Counted from the first letter of the stretch, positions 45,666 through 56,398 are shown. The stretch: 64,000 nucleotides of DNA from Bordetella genomosp. 1 (GCF_002261335.1 NZ_NEVL01000001.1:186001-250000), one strand, 5' to 3'. The notes: a model not told the origin generated them from the sequence alone. Translations and numbers: made by a program.

Positions 45666-46694
45666 ATGGATCGCATCAAAGAGCGTTATCGCAAGCTCGT
45701 TTTCTTCACCTGGTTCCTGACGCTGGATCTCATCATGTTCGGCGCCTTCGTGCGCCTGACCGACTCGGGCCTGGGCTGTCCGGACTGGCCCGGCTGCTAC
45801 GGCAGCGTGACGCCGATCGGCGCCATGGGCGACATCCACCAGGCCTCGCAGGCCATGCCGTTCGGCCCCGTGACCCTGTCAAAGGCCTGGATCGAGATGA
45901 TCCACCGCTACGTGGGCGCGTTCCTGGGCATGCTCATCATCGCCATCGTGTTCATGGCGTGGCGCCACCGCCGGGTGCTCGGCCGCACCCCCACCCTGGC
46001 CACCGTCAGCCTGGTGGCCGTCTGCATCCAGGGCGCCTTCGGCGCCTGGACCGTGACCCACAAGCTGATGCCCGCCGTGGTGACCGCCCACCTGGTGCTC
46101 GGCCTGTCGCTGCTGGCGCTGATGACCTGGCTGGCCGCGCGCGAGCGGCCGCACCTGCCCGTGCCGGCCCAGGGCATCCGCTTCCTGGCGCCCCTGGCCT
46201 TCGGGCTCGGGATCCTGGCGATCCAGGTCACCCTGGGCGGCTGGGTCAGCACCAACTACGCGGCCCTGGCCTGCATGGACTTCCCCACCTGCCATGGCGA
46301 ATGGGTGCCCGACATGGACTTCCATGGCGGCTTTTCGGTGATCCGGGGCCTGGGCGAGCTGCCGTCCGGCGAGATGATCTCCCAGCACGCGCTCACGGCG
46401 ATCCACTGGGTGCACCGCAATTTCGCCGCCGTGGTGCTGGTGTATCTGGGGATCCTGGCCTGGAAAATGCAGAAGGTCGACGGGGTGCGCGGCCCGGCCC
46501 GGCTGATCCTGGCGCTGCTGGCTGCGCAGCTTCTGACCGGCCTGACCACCATTTTCTTCCAGTGGCCGCTGCTGATCGCGGTGCTGCACAACGGCGGCGC
46601 GGCGGGGCTGGTGCTGGCCTGCGTGGTGGCCCTGGTGCGGCTGGCCACGGCCGGCGGCCCGCCGGTGCGACAATTTGCCCCGGCAAGTCATTGA
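45666..46694 (+). CDS. ctaA: Heme A synthase (COX15/CtaA)
   Basis: Eight-helix membrane enzyme that oxidises the C8 methyl of heme O to form heme A, 342 residues. Conserved features are [20 protein letters not shown], the heme histidine region [55 protein letters not shown] and the second heme pair near [14 protein letters not shown] and [12 protein letters not shown]. Cysteine pairs in the periplasmic loops are present. It is followed by ctaB on the same strand; their coding regions do not overlap. Confidence 0.95.
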   Translation: MDRIKERYRKLVFFTWFLTLDLIMFGAFVRLTDSGLGCPDWPGCYGSVTPIGAMGDIHQASQAMPFGPVTLSKAWIEMIHRYVGAFLGMLIIAIVFMAWRHRRVLGRTPTLATVSLVAVCIQGAFGAWTVTHKLMPAVVTAHLVLGLSLLALMTWLAARERPHLPVPAQGIRFLAPLAFGLGILAIQVTLGGWVSTNYAALACMDFPTCHGEWVPDMDFHGGFSVIRGLGELPSGEMISQHALTAIHWVHRNFAAVVLVYLGILAWKMQKVDGVRGPARLILALLAAQLLTGLTTIFFQWPLLIAVLHNGGAAGLVLACVVALVRLATAGGPPVRQFAPASH

Positions 46695-46719
46695 CTTGGT
46701 TGGTAAAATAGCCCGCATC

Positions 46720-47616
46720 ATGTCCACAATCGCTGCTCCCCAACAGGGTCTGCTGCGTCAATACCTCGTGCTGACCAAGCCGCGGGTGACGCAGCTTGCC
46801 GTCTTTTGCGCCGTCATCGGCATGTTTCTCGCGGTCCCCGGTGTGCCCGACCTCAACAAGGTCGTGTTCGGCACGCTCGGGATCTGGCTGCTGGCGGCCG
46901 CGGCCTTTGCGATCAATTGCCTGATCGAGCAGGAAGTCGACGCGCGCATGGCGCGCACCGCGCGCCGCGCCACGGCGCAGGGCACGATCTCCTCGACCCA
47001 GGTGCTGGGCCTGTCGGGCCTGCTCGGCGGCGCCGGCATGCTGGTGCTCTACCACCTGGTCAATCCGCTCACGATGTGGCTCACGTTCGCCACCTTCGTG
47101 GGCTATGCCGTCATCTACACCGTCATCCTCAAGCCGCGCACGCCGCAGAACATCGTGATCGGCGGCCTGTCGGGCGCGATGCCGCCGGCGCTGGGCTGGG
47201 CCGCGGTGGCCAATGCCGTGCCGGCCGAGGCCTGGGCGCTGGTGCTGATCATCTTCATCTGGACCCCGCCGCACTTCTGGGCGCTGGCCCTGTACCGCTG
47301 CAAGGACTACGAGCAGTCGGGCCTGCCCATGCTGCCGGTCACGCACGGCAGCAAGTACACGCGCCTGCAGATCCTGCTCTACAGCTGTGCGCTGCTGGCC
47401 GTCACGCTGATTCCCTACGTGATCCGCATGAGCGGCCTGCTGTACCTGGCCGTGGCCGTGGTGCTCGGCACGATCTTCGTGGCGCACGCCTGGGGTCTCT
47501 ACCGCTACTACACCGACGAACGTTCGCGCCGGTTGTTCCGTTTCTCGATCCTCTACCTGGCCGTGCTGTTTGCCGCGCTGCTGGCGGATCACTGGGTCTC
47601 GGCGCTGCTGGTCTGA
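46720..47616 (+). CDS. ctaB: Protoheme IX farnesyltransferase (heme O synthase)
   Basis: UbiA-type prenyltransferase that adds a farnesyl group to heme B to make heme O, 298 residues with about nine helices. The signature is [20 protein letters not shown], then the prenyl-diphosphate-binding Asp-rich loop [20 protein letters not shown], a [20 protein letters not shown] segment and [20 protein letters not shown]. The start at 46720 ([10 protein letters not shown]) is the usual N-terminus; the open frame upstream lies in the ctaA end. Also called cyoE. Confidence 0.95.
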   Translation: MSTIAAPQQGLLRQYLVLTKPRVTQLAVFCAVIGMFLAVPGVPDLNKVVFGTLGIWLLAAAAFAINCLIEQEVDARMARTARRATAQGTISSTQVLGLSGLLGGAGMLVLYHLVNPLTMWLTFATFVGYAVIYTVILKPRTPQNIVIGGLSGAMPPALGWAAVANAVPAEAWALVLIIFIWTPPHFWALALYRCKDYEQSGLPMLPVTHGSKYTRLQILLYSCALLAVTLIPYVIRMSGLLYLAVAVVLGTIFVAHAWGLYRYYTDERSRRLFRFSILYLAVLFAALLADHWVSALLV

Positions 47617-47643
47617 TCCCCCGTCCTCCGGAGGTTTTGCCCG

Positions 47644-48255
47644 ATGTCCCTGTTGTCCCCTGTCCGCCGCCGCATCCTGTGCGCCGCGGCTGCCGCCACC
47701 GTCGCCCTGACCCTGGCCGCCTGCGGCGAAACCAAGCTGCCGTTCAAGGGCAGCGACATCACCGGCACGCAGCTGGGCAAGGGCCTGGACCTGGTCGACC
47801 ATAACGGCACGCCGCGCAAGCTGGCCGACTTCTCCGGCAAGGCGCTGGTGGTGTTCTTCGGTTTCACCCAGTGCCCCGACGTCTGCCCGACCGCGCTGGC
47901 CGAACTGTCGCAGGTCATGCAGAAGCTCGGCCCGGACGCCGACCGCGTGCAGGTGCTGCTGGTGTCGGTCGATCCCGAGCGCGATACGCCCGAGATCCTG
48001 AAGCAGTATGTAACCACGTTCGATCCGCGCTTCCTGGGCCTCACCGGCACCGAAGAGCAGGTGCGCAAGACCGCGGCCTCGTTCAAGGCCTATTACGCCA
48101 AGGTGCCCAGCAAGGATGGCTCCACCTACACCATGGATCACTCGGCGGGTTTCTACCTGTTCGATCCGAAGGGCGAGTCGCGCGTGCTGGCCAACAGCAC
48201 CATCGGCGTGGATGCCGTGGCCCACGATCTCAAGCTGCTGATCGACGAAAAGTAA
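47644..48255 (+). CDS. SCO1/SenC family copper chaperone lipoprotein
   Basis: 203 residues. A lipobox Leu-Ala-Ala-Cys with Cys27 predicts a membrane-anchored lipoprotein. The thioredoxin-like copper domain has FFGFTQCPDVCPTALAELSQ with Cys77 and Cys81, and the third ligand His166 in YTMDHSAGFYLFDPKG. VLLVSVDPERDTPEILKQYV is also typical. It inserts copper into the CuA site of subunit II or reduces its cysteines. Last gene of the oxidase cluster, with a terminator 50 bp later. Unlike the Sco-like protein at 45051, all copper ligands are present. Confidence 0.94.
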   Translation: MSLLSPVRRRILCAAAAATVALTLAACGETKLPFKGSDITGTQLGKGLDLVDHNGTPRKLADFSGKALVVFFGFTQCPDVCPTALAELSQVMQKLGPDADRVQVLLVSVDPERDTPEILKQYVTTFDPRFLGLTGTEEQVRKTAASFKAYYAKVPSKDGSTYTMDHSAGFYLFDPKGESRVLANSTIGVDAVAHDLKLLIDEK

Positions 48256-48301
48256 GGCGCGGCCCGGCGGCTGCGCAGCGCCCGGACGGGCCGAAACGAT
48301 G

Positions 48302-48330
48302 CAGGCGCCCCGTAGGGCGCCTGTTTCTTT
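48302..48330 (+). terminator. Intrinsic terminator of the cytochrome oxidase cluster
   Basis: CAGGCGCCC pairs with GGGCGCCTG around CGTA, followed by TTTCTTTT. It lies about 50 bp after the SCO gene and before the convergent DUF3717 gene. Confidence 0.9.
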
Positions 48331-48371
48331 TGTGCGCTTTGGTGAACCGGGCGAGGGCCGGGCGGACCGGG

Positions 48372-48608
48372 TCAGGCCCCCTTGAGCGCGCCTTCCCATT
48401 GTTGGAAAGCCGCCCGGGCGGCCTCGGACAGCGCGGCGCGCGGCAGCTCGTGCGCGTGGGCCATGATCATGTCGGCATACGGCACCGCCAGCGCGGCGGC
48501 CTCGGCGCACAGGCGGGCGTCTTCGCCCTGGGCGGGCAGACGGTTGCGCCAGTAATTGATGGCTTGCTCCAGGGCGGGCAGGGTGATGGGCGATTCGGGG
48601 TTTTGCAT
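48372..48608 (-). CDS. DUF3717 family small protein
   Basis: 78 residues, soluble and helical. The core PALEQAINYWRNRLPAQGED and AAALAVPYADMIMAHAHELP matches the DUF3717 family of betaproteobacteria. Function is unknown. The start at 48608 (MQNPESPITL) is chosen because the family begins shortly before ITL; upstream in-frame sequence runs through the promoter region of the divergent gene. It is convergent with the SCO gene and divergent from the glycine-zipper gene. Confidence 0.82.
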   Translation of the reverse strand: MQNPESPITLPALEQAINYWRNRLPAQGEDARLCAEAAALAVPYADMIMAHAHELPRAALSEAARAAFQQWEGALKGA

Positions 48609-48765
48609 CCGTTCATTGTCCCAGAATGGGCCGGGCTGTCCACCCGGACCGGGACATGGACCGAAAGCGGATTTGCAAAGGGTCACCAACGCAATACGCC
48701 GAAACCGCAGCGGCGCGGCGGGGGTGCTATACAACGGGCCGTTACCGTTACGAATGGAGCGCACC

Positions 48766-49461
48766 ATGACCAATCCGTCCATGGGATCAGCCGGACCGGG
48801 TCCGCGCCGCACCCTGCACCCGCTCTTTGCCGCCGCCGCCATCTCCGTGATCCTGCTGTGCACGGTGGCCGTCGCCGCGATCATGGGCTGGCTGCCCAAC
48901 ATCGGCGCGCAGCAGCGCCCGGGCGATCCCTTGCCGCAGAGCGCCGAGCAGGCCGTGCTGGCGGGCCCCGAGGCCGCGAACATGGCGCCGGCCGCGCCCA
49001 ACGCCGCGGCCGGCCCGCGCGCCCAGAATGGCCTGCCCTCGCACGTGGCGCAGGCGCCGCGCACGGCCCAGGCCGCCCCGGCACCCCAGGCCGCGCCGCA
49101 GGCCGTGGCGTGCCCGAGCTGCGGCACCGTCGCCTCGATCCGCACGGTCCAGGTGGCCAAGCGCGATGACAGCAATCACATCGTCGGCACGGTGGCCGGC
49201 GGCGTCGTGGGCGGCGTGGTCGGCAACCAGTTCGGCGGCGGCCACGGCAAGGATGCGCTCACCGTGCTCGGCGCGGTGGGGGGCGCTTTGGCAGGCCGCG
49301 AAGTCGAGCGTAATATTAGGCAGCAACAGACGGTGACGCATTACGAGGCGATCGTGCGCATGGAGGATGGCAGCCAGCGCACCTTCCGTAGCGCCCAGCC
49401 GTTCGCCTTCGCCACCGGCGCGCCGGTGCGCGTCGAAAACGACCAGCTGTTGCCGCGCTGA
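48766..49461 (+). CDS. Glycine-zipper 2TM-domain envelope protein
   Basis: 231 residues. One N-terminal transmembrane helix (about 22-43, FAAAAISVILLCTVAVAAIM) is followed by an Ala/Pro/Gln-rich linker of about 80 residues. A CPSCG motif then leads into the glycine-zipper segment IVGTVAGGVVGGVVGNQFGG and LTVLGAVGGALAGREVERNI, with a beta-rich end (THYEAIVRMEDGSQRTFRSA). This is the Rick_17kDa/SlyB-like fold seen in cell-envelope proteins. The CxxC before the zipper is unusual and might form a disulfide. The ATG at 48766 has GGAG upstream; an in-frame ATG at 48754 is possible. Confidence 0.85.
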   Translation: MTNPSMGSAGPGPRRTLHPLFAAAAISVILLCTVAVAAIMGWLPNIGAQQRPGDPLPQSAEQAVLAGPEAANMAPAAPNAAAGPRAQNGLPSHVAQAPRTAQAAPAPQAAPQAVACPSCGTVASIRTVQVAKRDDSNHIVGTVAGGVVGGVVGNQFGGGHGKDALTVLGAVGGALAGREVERNIRQQQTVTHYEAIVRMEDGSQRTFRSAQPFAFATGAPVRVENDQLLPR

Positions 49462-49513
49462 GCCCCGCCACCCGAGCCCGCCCCGGCCATAGCGACACTG
49501 CACAGGAGACCCA

Positions 49514-50356
49514 ATGAGCGATCCGAACACCAACCCGTTCGTGCTGCCCGGCATGGGCCAGGATTCCGACTTGTCGGGCAATCCGCTGCTCGCCAGCATG
49601 GAAATGATGCGCCAGGCCTGGGCCGGCCTGGCAGGCCCGGGCGGCCTGTCCCAGGCGCTGCCCATGACGCCGCCGCTCAACCTCGAAGACCTGGAGCGCC
49701 GCATTGCCGAACTGCGCACGGTGGAGGGCTGGCTGCGGCTCAACCTGCAGATGCTGTCCTCTACCATCCAGGGCATGGAGGTGCAGCGCGCCACCATCTC
49801 GACGCTGCGTTCGTTCGTGGGCAGCGTGTCCAGCATGCAGACGGGCGCCACGCCCGCGCCCGGCGATCCGTCGCCGCTCGAAGTGGCGCTGGGCCTGAAG
49901 CCCGCCCGCGGCCAGGCGCCGCAGGATGCGCCCGCGGCCAACGCCGCCGGCGAGCCGCCCGAGGCCGATGCCGCGGCCGAGTCGGCGTTCCAGCAGTCCG
50001 AGCGCGTGAACGCCGCCGCCACCGAGGCCTCGCAGGCCTGGTGGGGCCTGCTGCAGCAGCAGTTCAACCAGATCGCCGCGGCCACCGCCGCCACCCTGCC
50101 CCAGATGATGGGCGAGGCGGGCGGCATGCCCGGCTTCGGCACGCCCGGCACGCCCGATGCCGTCGCGGCCGCCAAGCCGCCCGCGAAGGAAGGCGCGGCC
50201 GCCAAGCCCGCGGCCAAGGCCCCCGCCAAGCCGCGCAAGCCGGCGGCCAAGAAGGCCGGCACCCGCGCCGCGCCCAAGGCCGCCAAGCCCGATGCCAAGC
50301 CCGCCGCGCGCGGCGTGGCCAAGACCTCCGTCAAACCCGCGCGCCGTTCCGCCTGA
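49514..50356 (+). CDS. phaM: PhaM-family polyhydroxyalkanoate granule regulatory protein
   Basis: 280 residues. The N-terminal part resembles PhaM: NPFVLPGMGQ, then PPLNLEDLERRIAELRTVEG, and WLRLNLQMLSSTIQGMEVQR. PhaM activates PHA synthase and ties PHA granules to the nucleoid so that they are shared at division. A linker and a second helical segment (ATEASQAWWGLLQQQFNQIA) come next. From about residue 215 the protein is a histone H1-like tail of Ala, Pro and Lys with PAKKA-type repeats ending KPARRSA, suited to DNA binding. No phaC is in view. Confidence 0.88.
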   Translation: MSDPNTNPFVLPGMGQDSDLSGNPLLASMEMMRQAWAGLAGPGGLSQALPMTPPLNLEDLERRIAELRTVEGWLRLNLQMLSSTIQGMEVQRATISTLRSFVGSVSSMQTGATPAPGDPSPLEVALGLKPARGQAPQDAPAANAAGEPPEADAAAESAFQQSERVNAAATEASQAWWGLLQQQFNQIAAATAATLPQMMGEAGGMPGFGTPGTPDAVAAAKPPAKEGAAAKPAAKAPAKPRKPAAKKAGTRAAPKAAKPDAKPAARGVAKTSVKPARRSA

Positions 50357-50423
50357 GGGCGGCGCACTTCCCCATTGAATCCCGCGGACGCCAGCGGCGT
50401 CCGCCCTCTCACTTGTTGGTTCT

Positions 50424-51794
50424 ATGCTCAATGTAGTCATTCTCGCCGCCGGACTGGGCAAGCGCATGCAGTCCGATCTCCCCAAGGTGTTGCACACGCT
50501 GGCCGGCAAGCCCATGCTCAGCCACGTGCTCGGCAGCGCGCGCCAGCTCGATCCCGCCCGCGTGATCGTGGTGGTGGGCCACGGCGCCGAGCGCGTCCAG
50601 AGCGCCTATGCCGGCCAGGAGCTGGCCTTCGCGCTGCAACAGCCGCAGCACGGGACCGGCCACGCGGTGCAGCAGGCCGTGCCGCAACTGCTCGAGGGCG
50701 ATGGCGCCGATGACGTCACCCTGGTGCTCTACGGCGACGTGCCGCTGGTGCAGCCCGAGACGCTGCGCAAGCTGCTCGAGGCGCGCGGCCAGGGCGTGGC
50801 CGTGCTCACCGAAGTGCTCGAAGACTCCACCGGCTATGGCCGCATCGTGCGCAACGACGCCGGCCAGGTGGTGGGCATCGTCGAACACAAGGACGCCAAC
50901 GAAGACCAGCGCGCGATCAAGGAAGTGAACACCGGCATCCTGTGCGCGCCGACGGCGAAGCTGAAAGACTGGCTCACGCGCATCGACAACAACAACGCCC
51001 AGGGCGAGTACTACCTCACCGACATCATCAGCCTGGCCGTGGCCGACGGCGTGCCGGTCAGCGCCGCGCAACCGGGCGCCAGCTGGGAAACGCTGGGCGT
51101 GAACAGCCGCGTCCAGCAGGCCCAGCTCGAGCGCCGCTGGCAGGACGAGCAGGCGCGCCGCCAGCTCGAGGCCGGCGTGACGCTGGCCGACCCGCAGCGC
51201 TTCGATCTGCGCGGCACGCTCACCTGCGGCCGCGACGTGTTCATCGACGTGGGCTGCGTGTTCGAAGGCAATGTGGTGCTGGGCAATGGCGTGCGCGTGG
51301 GCCCGCACTGCGTGCTGCGCGACGTCACCATCGAGGCCGGCGCGCAGATCGAGGCCTTCAGCCACCTGCAGCAGGCCAAGGTGGGCGCCGATGCCCGCAT
51401 CGGCCCGTATGCACGGCTGCGTCCCGGCGCCGACCTCGGTCCGCGCACCCACGTGGGCAACTTCGTCGAGATCAAGAACAGCATCGTCGCCGAAGACAGC
51501 AAGGCCAATCACCTGGCCTACATCGGCGACACCGACATCGGCGCGCGCGTGAACGTGGGCGCGGGCACCATCACCTGCAACTACGACGGCGTGAACAAGC
51601 ACCGCACCGTGATCGAAGACGACGCCTTCATCGGCTCCGACACGCAGCTGGTGGCCCCCGTGCGCGTGGGCCGCGGCGCCACCCTGGCCGCCGGCACGAC
51701 CCTCACCCGCGACGCGCCGGCCGACAAGCTCACGGTTTCCCGTGCCCGGCAGACCACGGTCGAAGGCTGGAAACGCCCGACCAAGAAGTCGTGA
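50424..51794 (+). CDS. glmU: Bifunctional UDP-GlcNAc pyrophosphorylase / GlcN-1-P acetyltransferase
   Basis: Makes UDP-N-acetylglucosamine for peptidoglycan and LPS in two steps, 456 residues. The N-terminal uridylyltransferase domain has [20 protein letters not shown], then PQHGTGHAV and LYGDVPLV. The C-terminal left-handed beta helix of hexapeptide repeats (from about residue 250) includes the active-site region [20 protein letters not shown] and [17 protein letters not shown]. The stop overlaps the MFS start by four bases. GlmS, which supplies the pathway, is encoded about 5 kb downstream. Confidence 0.97.
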   Translation: MLNVVILAAGLGKRMQSDLPKVLHTLAGKPMLSHVLGSARQLDPARVIVVVGHGAERVQSAYAGQELAFALQQPQHGTGHAVQQAVPQLLEGDGADDVTLVLYGDVPLVQPETLRKLLEARGQGVAVLTEVLEDSTGYGRIVRNDAGQVVGIVEHKDANEDQRAIKEVNTGILCAPTAKLKDWLTRIDNNNAQGEYYLTDIISLAVADGVPVSAAQPGASWETLGVNSRVQQAQLERRWQDEQARRQLEAGVTLADPQRFDLRGTLTCGRDVFIDVGCVFEGNVVLGNGVRVGPHCVLRDVTIEAGAQIEAFSHLQQAKVGADARIGPYARLRPGADLGPRTHVGNFVEIKNSIVAEDSKANHLAYIGDTDIGARVNVGAGTITCNYDGVNKHRTVIEDDAFIGSDTQLVAPVRVGRGATLAAGTTLTRDAPADKLTVSRARQTTVEGWKRPTKKS

Positions 51795-53173
51795 CCACGG
51801 CGGGCGCGCCCAGCGGCGCACCGCCCGACGGCCTGCCCACGCCGCGGCGCTACTACGCCGCGGCGACGGTGATGGTCGGCATGAGCCTCTCGGTGCTCGA
51901 TGCCACCATCGCCAACGTCGCCCTGCCCACCATCGCCACCGACCTGCACGCGCAGCCGTCGCAGGCCGTGTGGGTCATCAACGCCTACAACCTGGCGGTG
52001 GTGATGATGCTGCTGCCGATGTCGGCGCTCGCCGAGCGCATCGGCTTTCGCCGCATGTTCACGTTCGGCCTGGCCCTCTTCACGCTGGCCTCGCTGGCCT
52101 GTGCGCTGTCGCAATCGCTCTGGCAGCTCAGCATGGCGCGGGTGTTCCAGGGCGTGGGGGCGGCCACGCTGATGTGCATGTTCGGCGGGCTGGTGCGCAA
52201 CATCTATCCGCTGCGCCTGCTCGGGCGCGGCATCAGCATCAACGCCACCACCGTGGCGGTGATGTCGGTGCTCGGGCCCACCATCGGCTCCTTCATCCTG
52301 ACCGTGGCGCCGTGGCGCTGGATCTTCGCGGTCAACCTGCCGTTCTGCATCCTCGCCATGTTCGGCCTGCGCTTCCTGCCGGAAGTGCCGCGCAGCAAGT
52401 CGCGGCTCGACTGGGTGGCGGCGCTGTTGTGCATGGCGACCCTCGGCGTGTTCATCTCCGGCGTCGACATGCTGGGCCAGGATCCCCTGCGGGGCATCGG
52501 CCTGATCGCGATCGCCGCGGTCACCGGCTTCGTGCTGGTGCGGCGCGCCCGCGGCCAGACCGCGCCGCTGGTGCCGGTGGACCTGCTGCGGATCCGGCCG
52601 GTGGCCTTCGCGGTGGCGGCCTCTGCCTGCACCTTCGCGGCGCAGATGGCCTCCTACGTGGCGCTGCCGTTCTACTTCCAGCAGGTGCTGGGGCGGCCGC
52701 ATCTCGAGGTGGGGCTGCTGATGGCGGCCTGGCCCGTGGGCACCGCGCTGGTGGCGCCCTTCGCCGGCCGGCTGTCGGACCGCTATTCGGCGGCCTCGCT
52801 CAGCGGCGTGGGCGCCGCCGCGATGGTGGTCGGCATGCTGTGGCTGACCATCCTGCCGCACAGCGCCGGCAATGCCTGGATCATGGCCGGCATGTTCATC
52901 GCCGGCTGCGGCTTCGGCTTCTTCCAGACGCCCAACAACCGCGCCATGCTGTCCTCGGCGCCGCGCGAGCGCAGCGGCGCCTCGGGCGGGCTGCAGGCCA
53001 CCACCCGCGTGTTCGGCCAGAGCTTCGGCACCGCCCTGGTGGCGATCGCGTTCAGCCTGCCCACAACGCACGGCCCGACCGTGGCCCTGCTGCTGGGCAC
53101 CGTCTGCGCCGGGCTGGCGGTGGTGGTGAACACCGTGCGGCGGGCCAAGAAGATCGGTCTGCCCACGGTTTGA
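51791..53173 (+). CDS. MFS transporter, DHA2/EmrB-QacA type drug exporter
   Basis: Inner-membrane proton-linked exporter of 460 residues with about fourteen hydrophobic segments. DHA2 motifs are [40 protein letters not shown], the loop-2 region [20 protein letters not shown] and [20 protein letters not shown]. The start is a GTG at 51791 overlapping the glmU stop (GTGA), which also yields the full first helix. The export substrate is unknown. Coupling to glmU is probably a matter of operon position only. Confidence 0.9.
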   Translation: MTTAGAPSGAPPDGLPTPRRYYAAATVMVGMSLSVLDATIANVALPTIATDLHAQPSQAVWVINAYNLAVVMMLLPMSALAERIGFRRMFTFGLALFTLASLACALSQSLWQLSMARVFQGVGAATLMCMFGGLVRNIYPLRLLGRGISINATTVAVMSVLGPTIGSFILTVAPWRWIFAVNLPFCILAMFGLRFLPEVPRSKSRLDWVAALLCMATLGVFISGVDMLGQDPLRGIGLIAIAAVTGFVLVRRARGQTAPLVPVDLLRIRPVAFAVAASACTFAAQMASYVALPFYFQQVLGRPHLEVGLLMAAWPVGTALVAPFAGRLSDRYSAASLSGVGAAAMVVGMLWLTILPHSAGNAWIMAGMFIAGCGFGFFQTPNNRAMLSSAPRERSGASGGLQATTRVFGQSFGTALVAIAFSLPTTHGPTVALLLGTVCAGLAVVVNTVRRAKKIGLPTV

Positions 53174-53222
53174 GCGGGGGCGTGGCGGGGCCGCGTGCAG
53201 CGGCCTGTCATGCGCCCGCCTC

Positions 53223-53228
53223 TATAAT
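53223..53228 (+). promoter_or_regulatory. Possible -10 box of ugd
   Basis: Exact TATAAT 50 bp before the ugd start codon; the -35 is not clear (CTGTCA is too close, at 12 bp). Confidence 0.45.
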
Positions 53229-53278
53229 GCGGCCTAGCGTGGCGGCGCTTTGCCGCAGATCCACAGAGGCAATAACGC

Positions 53279-54601
53279 ATGAAAATCACGGTCGTCGGAA
53301 CCGGCTACGTAGGACTGGTGTCGGGCGCTTGCATGGCCGACATGGGCAACGACGTCATGTGCCTGGACGTCGACGCGGCCAAGGTGGCGATGCTCAAGGC
53401 CGGCGAGATCCCGATCTATGAGCCCGGGCTCGACGAGCTGGTCAAGCGCAACGTGGCCGGCGGCCGCCTGCAGTTCACCGACGACGTCGCCGCCAGCGTG
53501 GCGTTCGGCGACATCCAGTTCATCGCCGTGGGCACGCCGCCCGGCGAAGACGGCTCGGCCGACCTGCAATACGTGCTGGCCGCCGCGCGCAACATCGCGC
53601 GCCACATGGACGGCCGCAAGGTGGTGGTCGACAAGTCCACCGTGCCCGTCGGCACCGCCGACCGCGTGCGCGCCGCGATGGCCGAGGTGCTGGCCGAGCG
53701 CGGCGTCGAGCTGCCGTTCACCGTCGCGTCCAATCCCGAATTCCTCAAGGAAGGCGCGGCCATCGCCGACTTCATGAGCCCCGACCGCATCGTGGTCGGC
53801 GCCGACGACCCCTACACGGTCGACGTGATGCGGCGCCTGTACGCGCCGTTCCAGCGCACCCACGAGCGCCTGATGGTGATGGACGTGCGCTCGGCCGAGC
53901 TCACCAAATACGCCGCCAACGCGATGCTGGCCACGCGCATTTCGTTCATGAACGAAATGGCCAACCTGGCCGAGAAGCTGGGCGCAGACATCGAGCAGGT
54001 GCGGCGCGGCATCGGCGCCGATCCGCGCATCGGCTATCAATTCCTCTACCCCGGCGTGGGCTATGGCGGCTCCTGCTTCCCCAAGGACGTGCAGGCGCTG
54101 TTGCGCACCGGCACCGAAGAGGGCGTGCCGATGCGGGTGATCGAGGCGGTCGAGGCCGCCAACGACGCGCAGAAGCTGCGCCTGGCCGAGAAAGTCGTCG
54201 CGCGCTTCGGCGACGATCTCTCCGGCCGCACCTTCGCCGTGTGGGGCTTGGCCTTCAAACCCAACACCGACGACATGCGCGAGGCGCCCAGCCTGTCGCT
54301 GATCGCCGAGCTCACGCGGCGCGGCGCCCGCATCAAGGCCTACGACCCGGTCGCCATGCCGCAGGCGGCCAGGTCGCTCGCCGGCAACGGCGCGGTGGCG
54401 ATGGCCGCCGACATGTACGAGGCGCTGGCCGGCGCCGATGCGCTGCTGATCGTGACCGAGTGGAAGGTGTTCCGCGCGCCCGACATGGCGCGCGTGCGCA
54501 GCCTGCTGGCGCGTCCGCTCATCATCGACGGCCGCAACCTGTGGGTCCCCGCCGAGGTGCACGCGCAGGGCTTCGAATACGAAGGGATCGGCCGCCAATG
54601 A
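53279..54601 (+). CDS. ugd: UDP-glucose 6-dehydrogenase
   Basis: Oxidises UDP-glucose to UDP-glucuronate with two NAD+, 440 residues; cytosolic. The N-terminal Rossmann motif is [20 protein letters not shown]. Other landmarks are [50 protein letters not shown] and the catalytic Cys266 in [12 protein letters not shown], followed by the second NAD-like domain [23 protein letters not shown]-glucuronate feeds LPS, capsule or exopolysaccharide. The stop overlaps the glycosyltransferase start (ATGA), so the two are co-translated. Confidence 0.97.
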   Translation: MKITVVGTGYVGLVSGACMADMGNDVMCLDVDAAKVAMLKAGEIPIYEPGLDELVKRNVAGGRLQFTDDVAASVAFGDIQFIAVGTPPGEDGSADLQYVLAAARNIARHMDGRKVVVDKSTVPVGTADRVRAAMAEVLAERGVELPFTVASNPEFLKEGAAIADFMSPDRIVVGADDPYTVDVMRRLYAPFQRTHERLMVMDVRSAELTKYAANAMLATRISFMNEMANLAEKLGADIEQVRRGIGADPRIGYQFLYPGVGYGGSCFPKDVQALLRTGTEEGVPMRVIEAVEAANDAQKLRLAEKVVARFGDDLSGRTFAVWGLAFKPNTDDMREAPSLSLIAELTRRGARIKAYDPVAMPQAARSLAGNGAVAMAADMYEALAGADALLIVTEWKVFRAPDMARVRSLLARPLIIDGRNLWVPAEVHAQGFEYEGIGRQ

Positions 54602-55668
54602 GAATCCTGCAGCTCAATTTCGAGAAGGGCTGGCGCGGCGGCGAGCGCCAGACGCTGTATTGCATGCGCGCGTTCCGCAAGGCCGGCCACGAGGTCGAGC
54701 TGCTGTGCCGCGCGGGCGGCCCGCTGGCGCAGCGCGCCGCCGAAGAGGGCTTCACGGTGCATGGCGTGCGCAACGTGCCGGCGCAGCTGGGCTTCCTGGC
54801 GCGCCACGGCGCGGGCTACGACATCCTGCACAGCCAGACGGCCAACACCAACACCTGGCTGGTGCTGACCAAGCCGCTGCATCGCCGTCCGGTGGTGTTC
54901 TCGCGCCGCACCTCGTTCGTGGTCGAGCCCAACGAGCAGTGGAAGACCGGCTTCAAGTGGCGCCACGTCGATCTGATGGTGGCGATCAGCGAGATGGCCG
55001 CGAGCGAGCCGCGTCGCCTCGGCATCGAGCCCGTGATCATCCGCAGCGCGGTCGAGCCGCACGCGATCAACCAGGCCAACGTGGCCGCGCTGGTCGAGGA
55101 ATTCAAGCTCGCCGGCCGCAAGGTGCTGGCCAACACGGCCGCGCTGGTGTTCGACAAAGACCCGCTCACGCAGGTGCGCGCGGTGGGCGAACTGGCGCGC
55201 ACGCGTTCCGATTTCGTGTTCGTGCACTTCGGCGCGGGCGGCGACCAGGAAGCGGCGGCGCGGGCCGAGGTGCAGCGCCTGGGCATCGAAGACGTCTATC
55301 GCTTCGCCGGCTTCCGCAAGGGCGTCGAAGACTTCTACAGCGTGATGGACGTGTTCGTGATGAGCTCGCTCGAGGAGGCCCTGGGCAGCAGCGTGCTCGA
55401 CGCGTTCCTGCAGCGGGTGCCGGTGGTGTCCACCGACGCCGGCGGCCTCAAGGAAAGCCTGGCCGATGGCCGCGGCGTGCTGGTCAAGGTGGGCGACTAC
55501 CAGGCCATGGCGGCCGGCATGGCGCGCTGCCTCGATGACGCGGCGTTCCGCGAGGAGGTCGTCGAGCGCGCCTATGCCTACGTCAAGACCGAGCACGACG
55601 TCACCGAAATGGGCCGGCGCTATCTGGCGCAGTTCGAGCGCCTGCTGGCGGACAATCCGCGCCGCTGA
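54598..55668 (+). CDS. Glycosyltransferase family 4 protein
   Basis: GT-B fold glycosyltransferase of 356 residues. The acceptor-side domain starts [20 protein letters not shown], with the glycine-rich loop typical of GT4. The nucleotide-sugar side includes [40 protein letters not shown] and the E-x7-E motif in [20 protein letters not shown], then [11 protein letters not shown]. It is co-translated with ugd, so it may use UDP-glucuronate or another hexose for a surface polysaccharide, most likely LPS core. The specific linkage is unknown. A terminator follows. Confidence 0.9.
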   Translation: MRILQLNFEKGWRGGERQTLYCMRAFRKAGHEVELLCRAGGPLAQRAAEEGFTVHGVRNVPAQLGFLARHGAGYDILHSQTANTNTWLVLTKPLHRRPVVFSRRTSFVVEPNEQWKTGFKWRHVDLMVAISEMAASEPRRLGIEPVIIRSAVEPHAINQANVAALVEEFKLAGRKVLANTAALVFDKDPLTQVRAVGELARTRSDFVFVHFGAGGDQEAAARAEVQRLGIEDVYRFAGFRKGVEDFYSVMDVFVMSSLEEALGSSVLDAFLQRVPVVSTDAGGLKESLADGRGVLVKVGDYQAMAAGMARCLDDAAFREEVVERAYAYVKTEHDVTEMGRRYLAQFERLLADNPRR

Positions 55669-55692
55669 GTGCCGCGCGGCGTGCGTGCGACG

Positions 55693-55716
55693 GGGCGGCC
55701 TGCGGGCCGCCCTTTT
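55693..55716 (+). terminator. Intrinsic terminator after the glycosyltransferase gene
   Basis: GGGCGGCC pairs with GGCCGCCC around TGCG and runs into TTTT, between the convergent glycosyltransferase and Lrp genes. Confidence 0.88.
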
Positions 55717-55726
55717 CGTTGCCGCT

Positions 55727-56248
55727 TCAGGCCGCGGGCGGGGCCGGCGGCAGCGCGATGCGCGTCTCGAACTTGGCCCGGTGCACCGAGAAGAAGGTGC
55801 GCACGTTGCGCACGTTGGCGTGTGCCGTGAAGGCGCGGTGCGCCAGCGCGTGATAGGCCGGCATGTCGCGCACCTGCACGATCACGACGAAGTCCGGACC
55901 CGGCGAAACCCGGTAGCATTGGAGTACCGCGGGCTCGGCCATCAGGGCCGCCTCGAACTCGTCGAGGCGTTCGGCGGCCTGCACGTCGAGCGTGATCTCG
56001 ACGATGGCGGTGAGCGTGCTGCCCAGCGCGGCCGGCGCCAGGATGGCCACCTGCTTCTCGATCACGCCGGTCTCGACCAGGCGCCGCACCCGGCGCAGGC
56101 AGGTGGGCGGCGAGGCGTGCACCCGCTCGGCCAGGTCCTGGTTGGTCAGCGAGCTGTCCTGTTGCAGTTGTTCCAGAATGCGGCGGTCCAGGTCGTCCAG
56201 AGCGACCGCGGCGGGCCCGGAATCGGGAGAATTCGGTTCGTTTTGCAT
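55727..56248 (-). CDS. Lrp/AsnC family transcriptional regulator
   Basis: 173 residues. The N-terminal helix-turn-helix reads LDDLDRRILEQLQQDSSLTN and SPPTCLRRVRRLVETGVIEK, joined to an RAM (ligand-binding) domain with YRVSPGPDFVVIVQVRDMPA. A 15-residue acidic head and a Pro/Ala tail frame the core. It is divergent from glmS across a 150-bp AT-rich gap with several AT-tract motifs. Likely ligand is an amino acid; glmS or itself may be a target. Confidence 0.92.
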   Translation of the reverse strand: MQNEPNSPDSGPAAVALDDLDRRILEQLQQDSSLTNQDLAERVHASPPTCLRRVRRLVETGVIEKQVAILAPAALGSTLTAIVEITLDVQAAERLDEFEAALMAEPAVLQCYRVSPGPDFVVIVQVRDMPAYHALAHRAFTAHANVRNVRTFFSVHRAKFETRIALPPAPPAA

Positions 56249-56398
56249 GATTCGTTCATAAATCAGGCTGTAGAGAAATTATATTTAATCACGTTCCTGT
56301 AAGAAATTAATCTTTCAGATCGGGCTAAATATAGAAATCTAATTTCTTGATCGGGGATGCACAATGCGTCCACTTTCTCTTTCTCAGGAGCACTGCAC

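Noticed and set aside
56249-56398. Possible glmS ribozyme upstream of glmS
   Set aside because: The gap is AT-rich and too short, and I see no ribozyme core. Gram-negative glmS is usually controlled by small RNAs instead.
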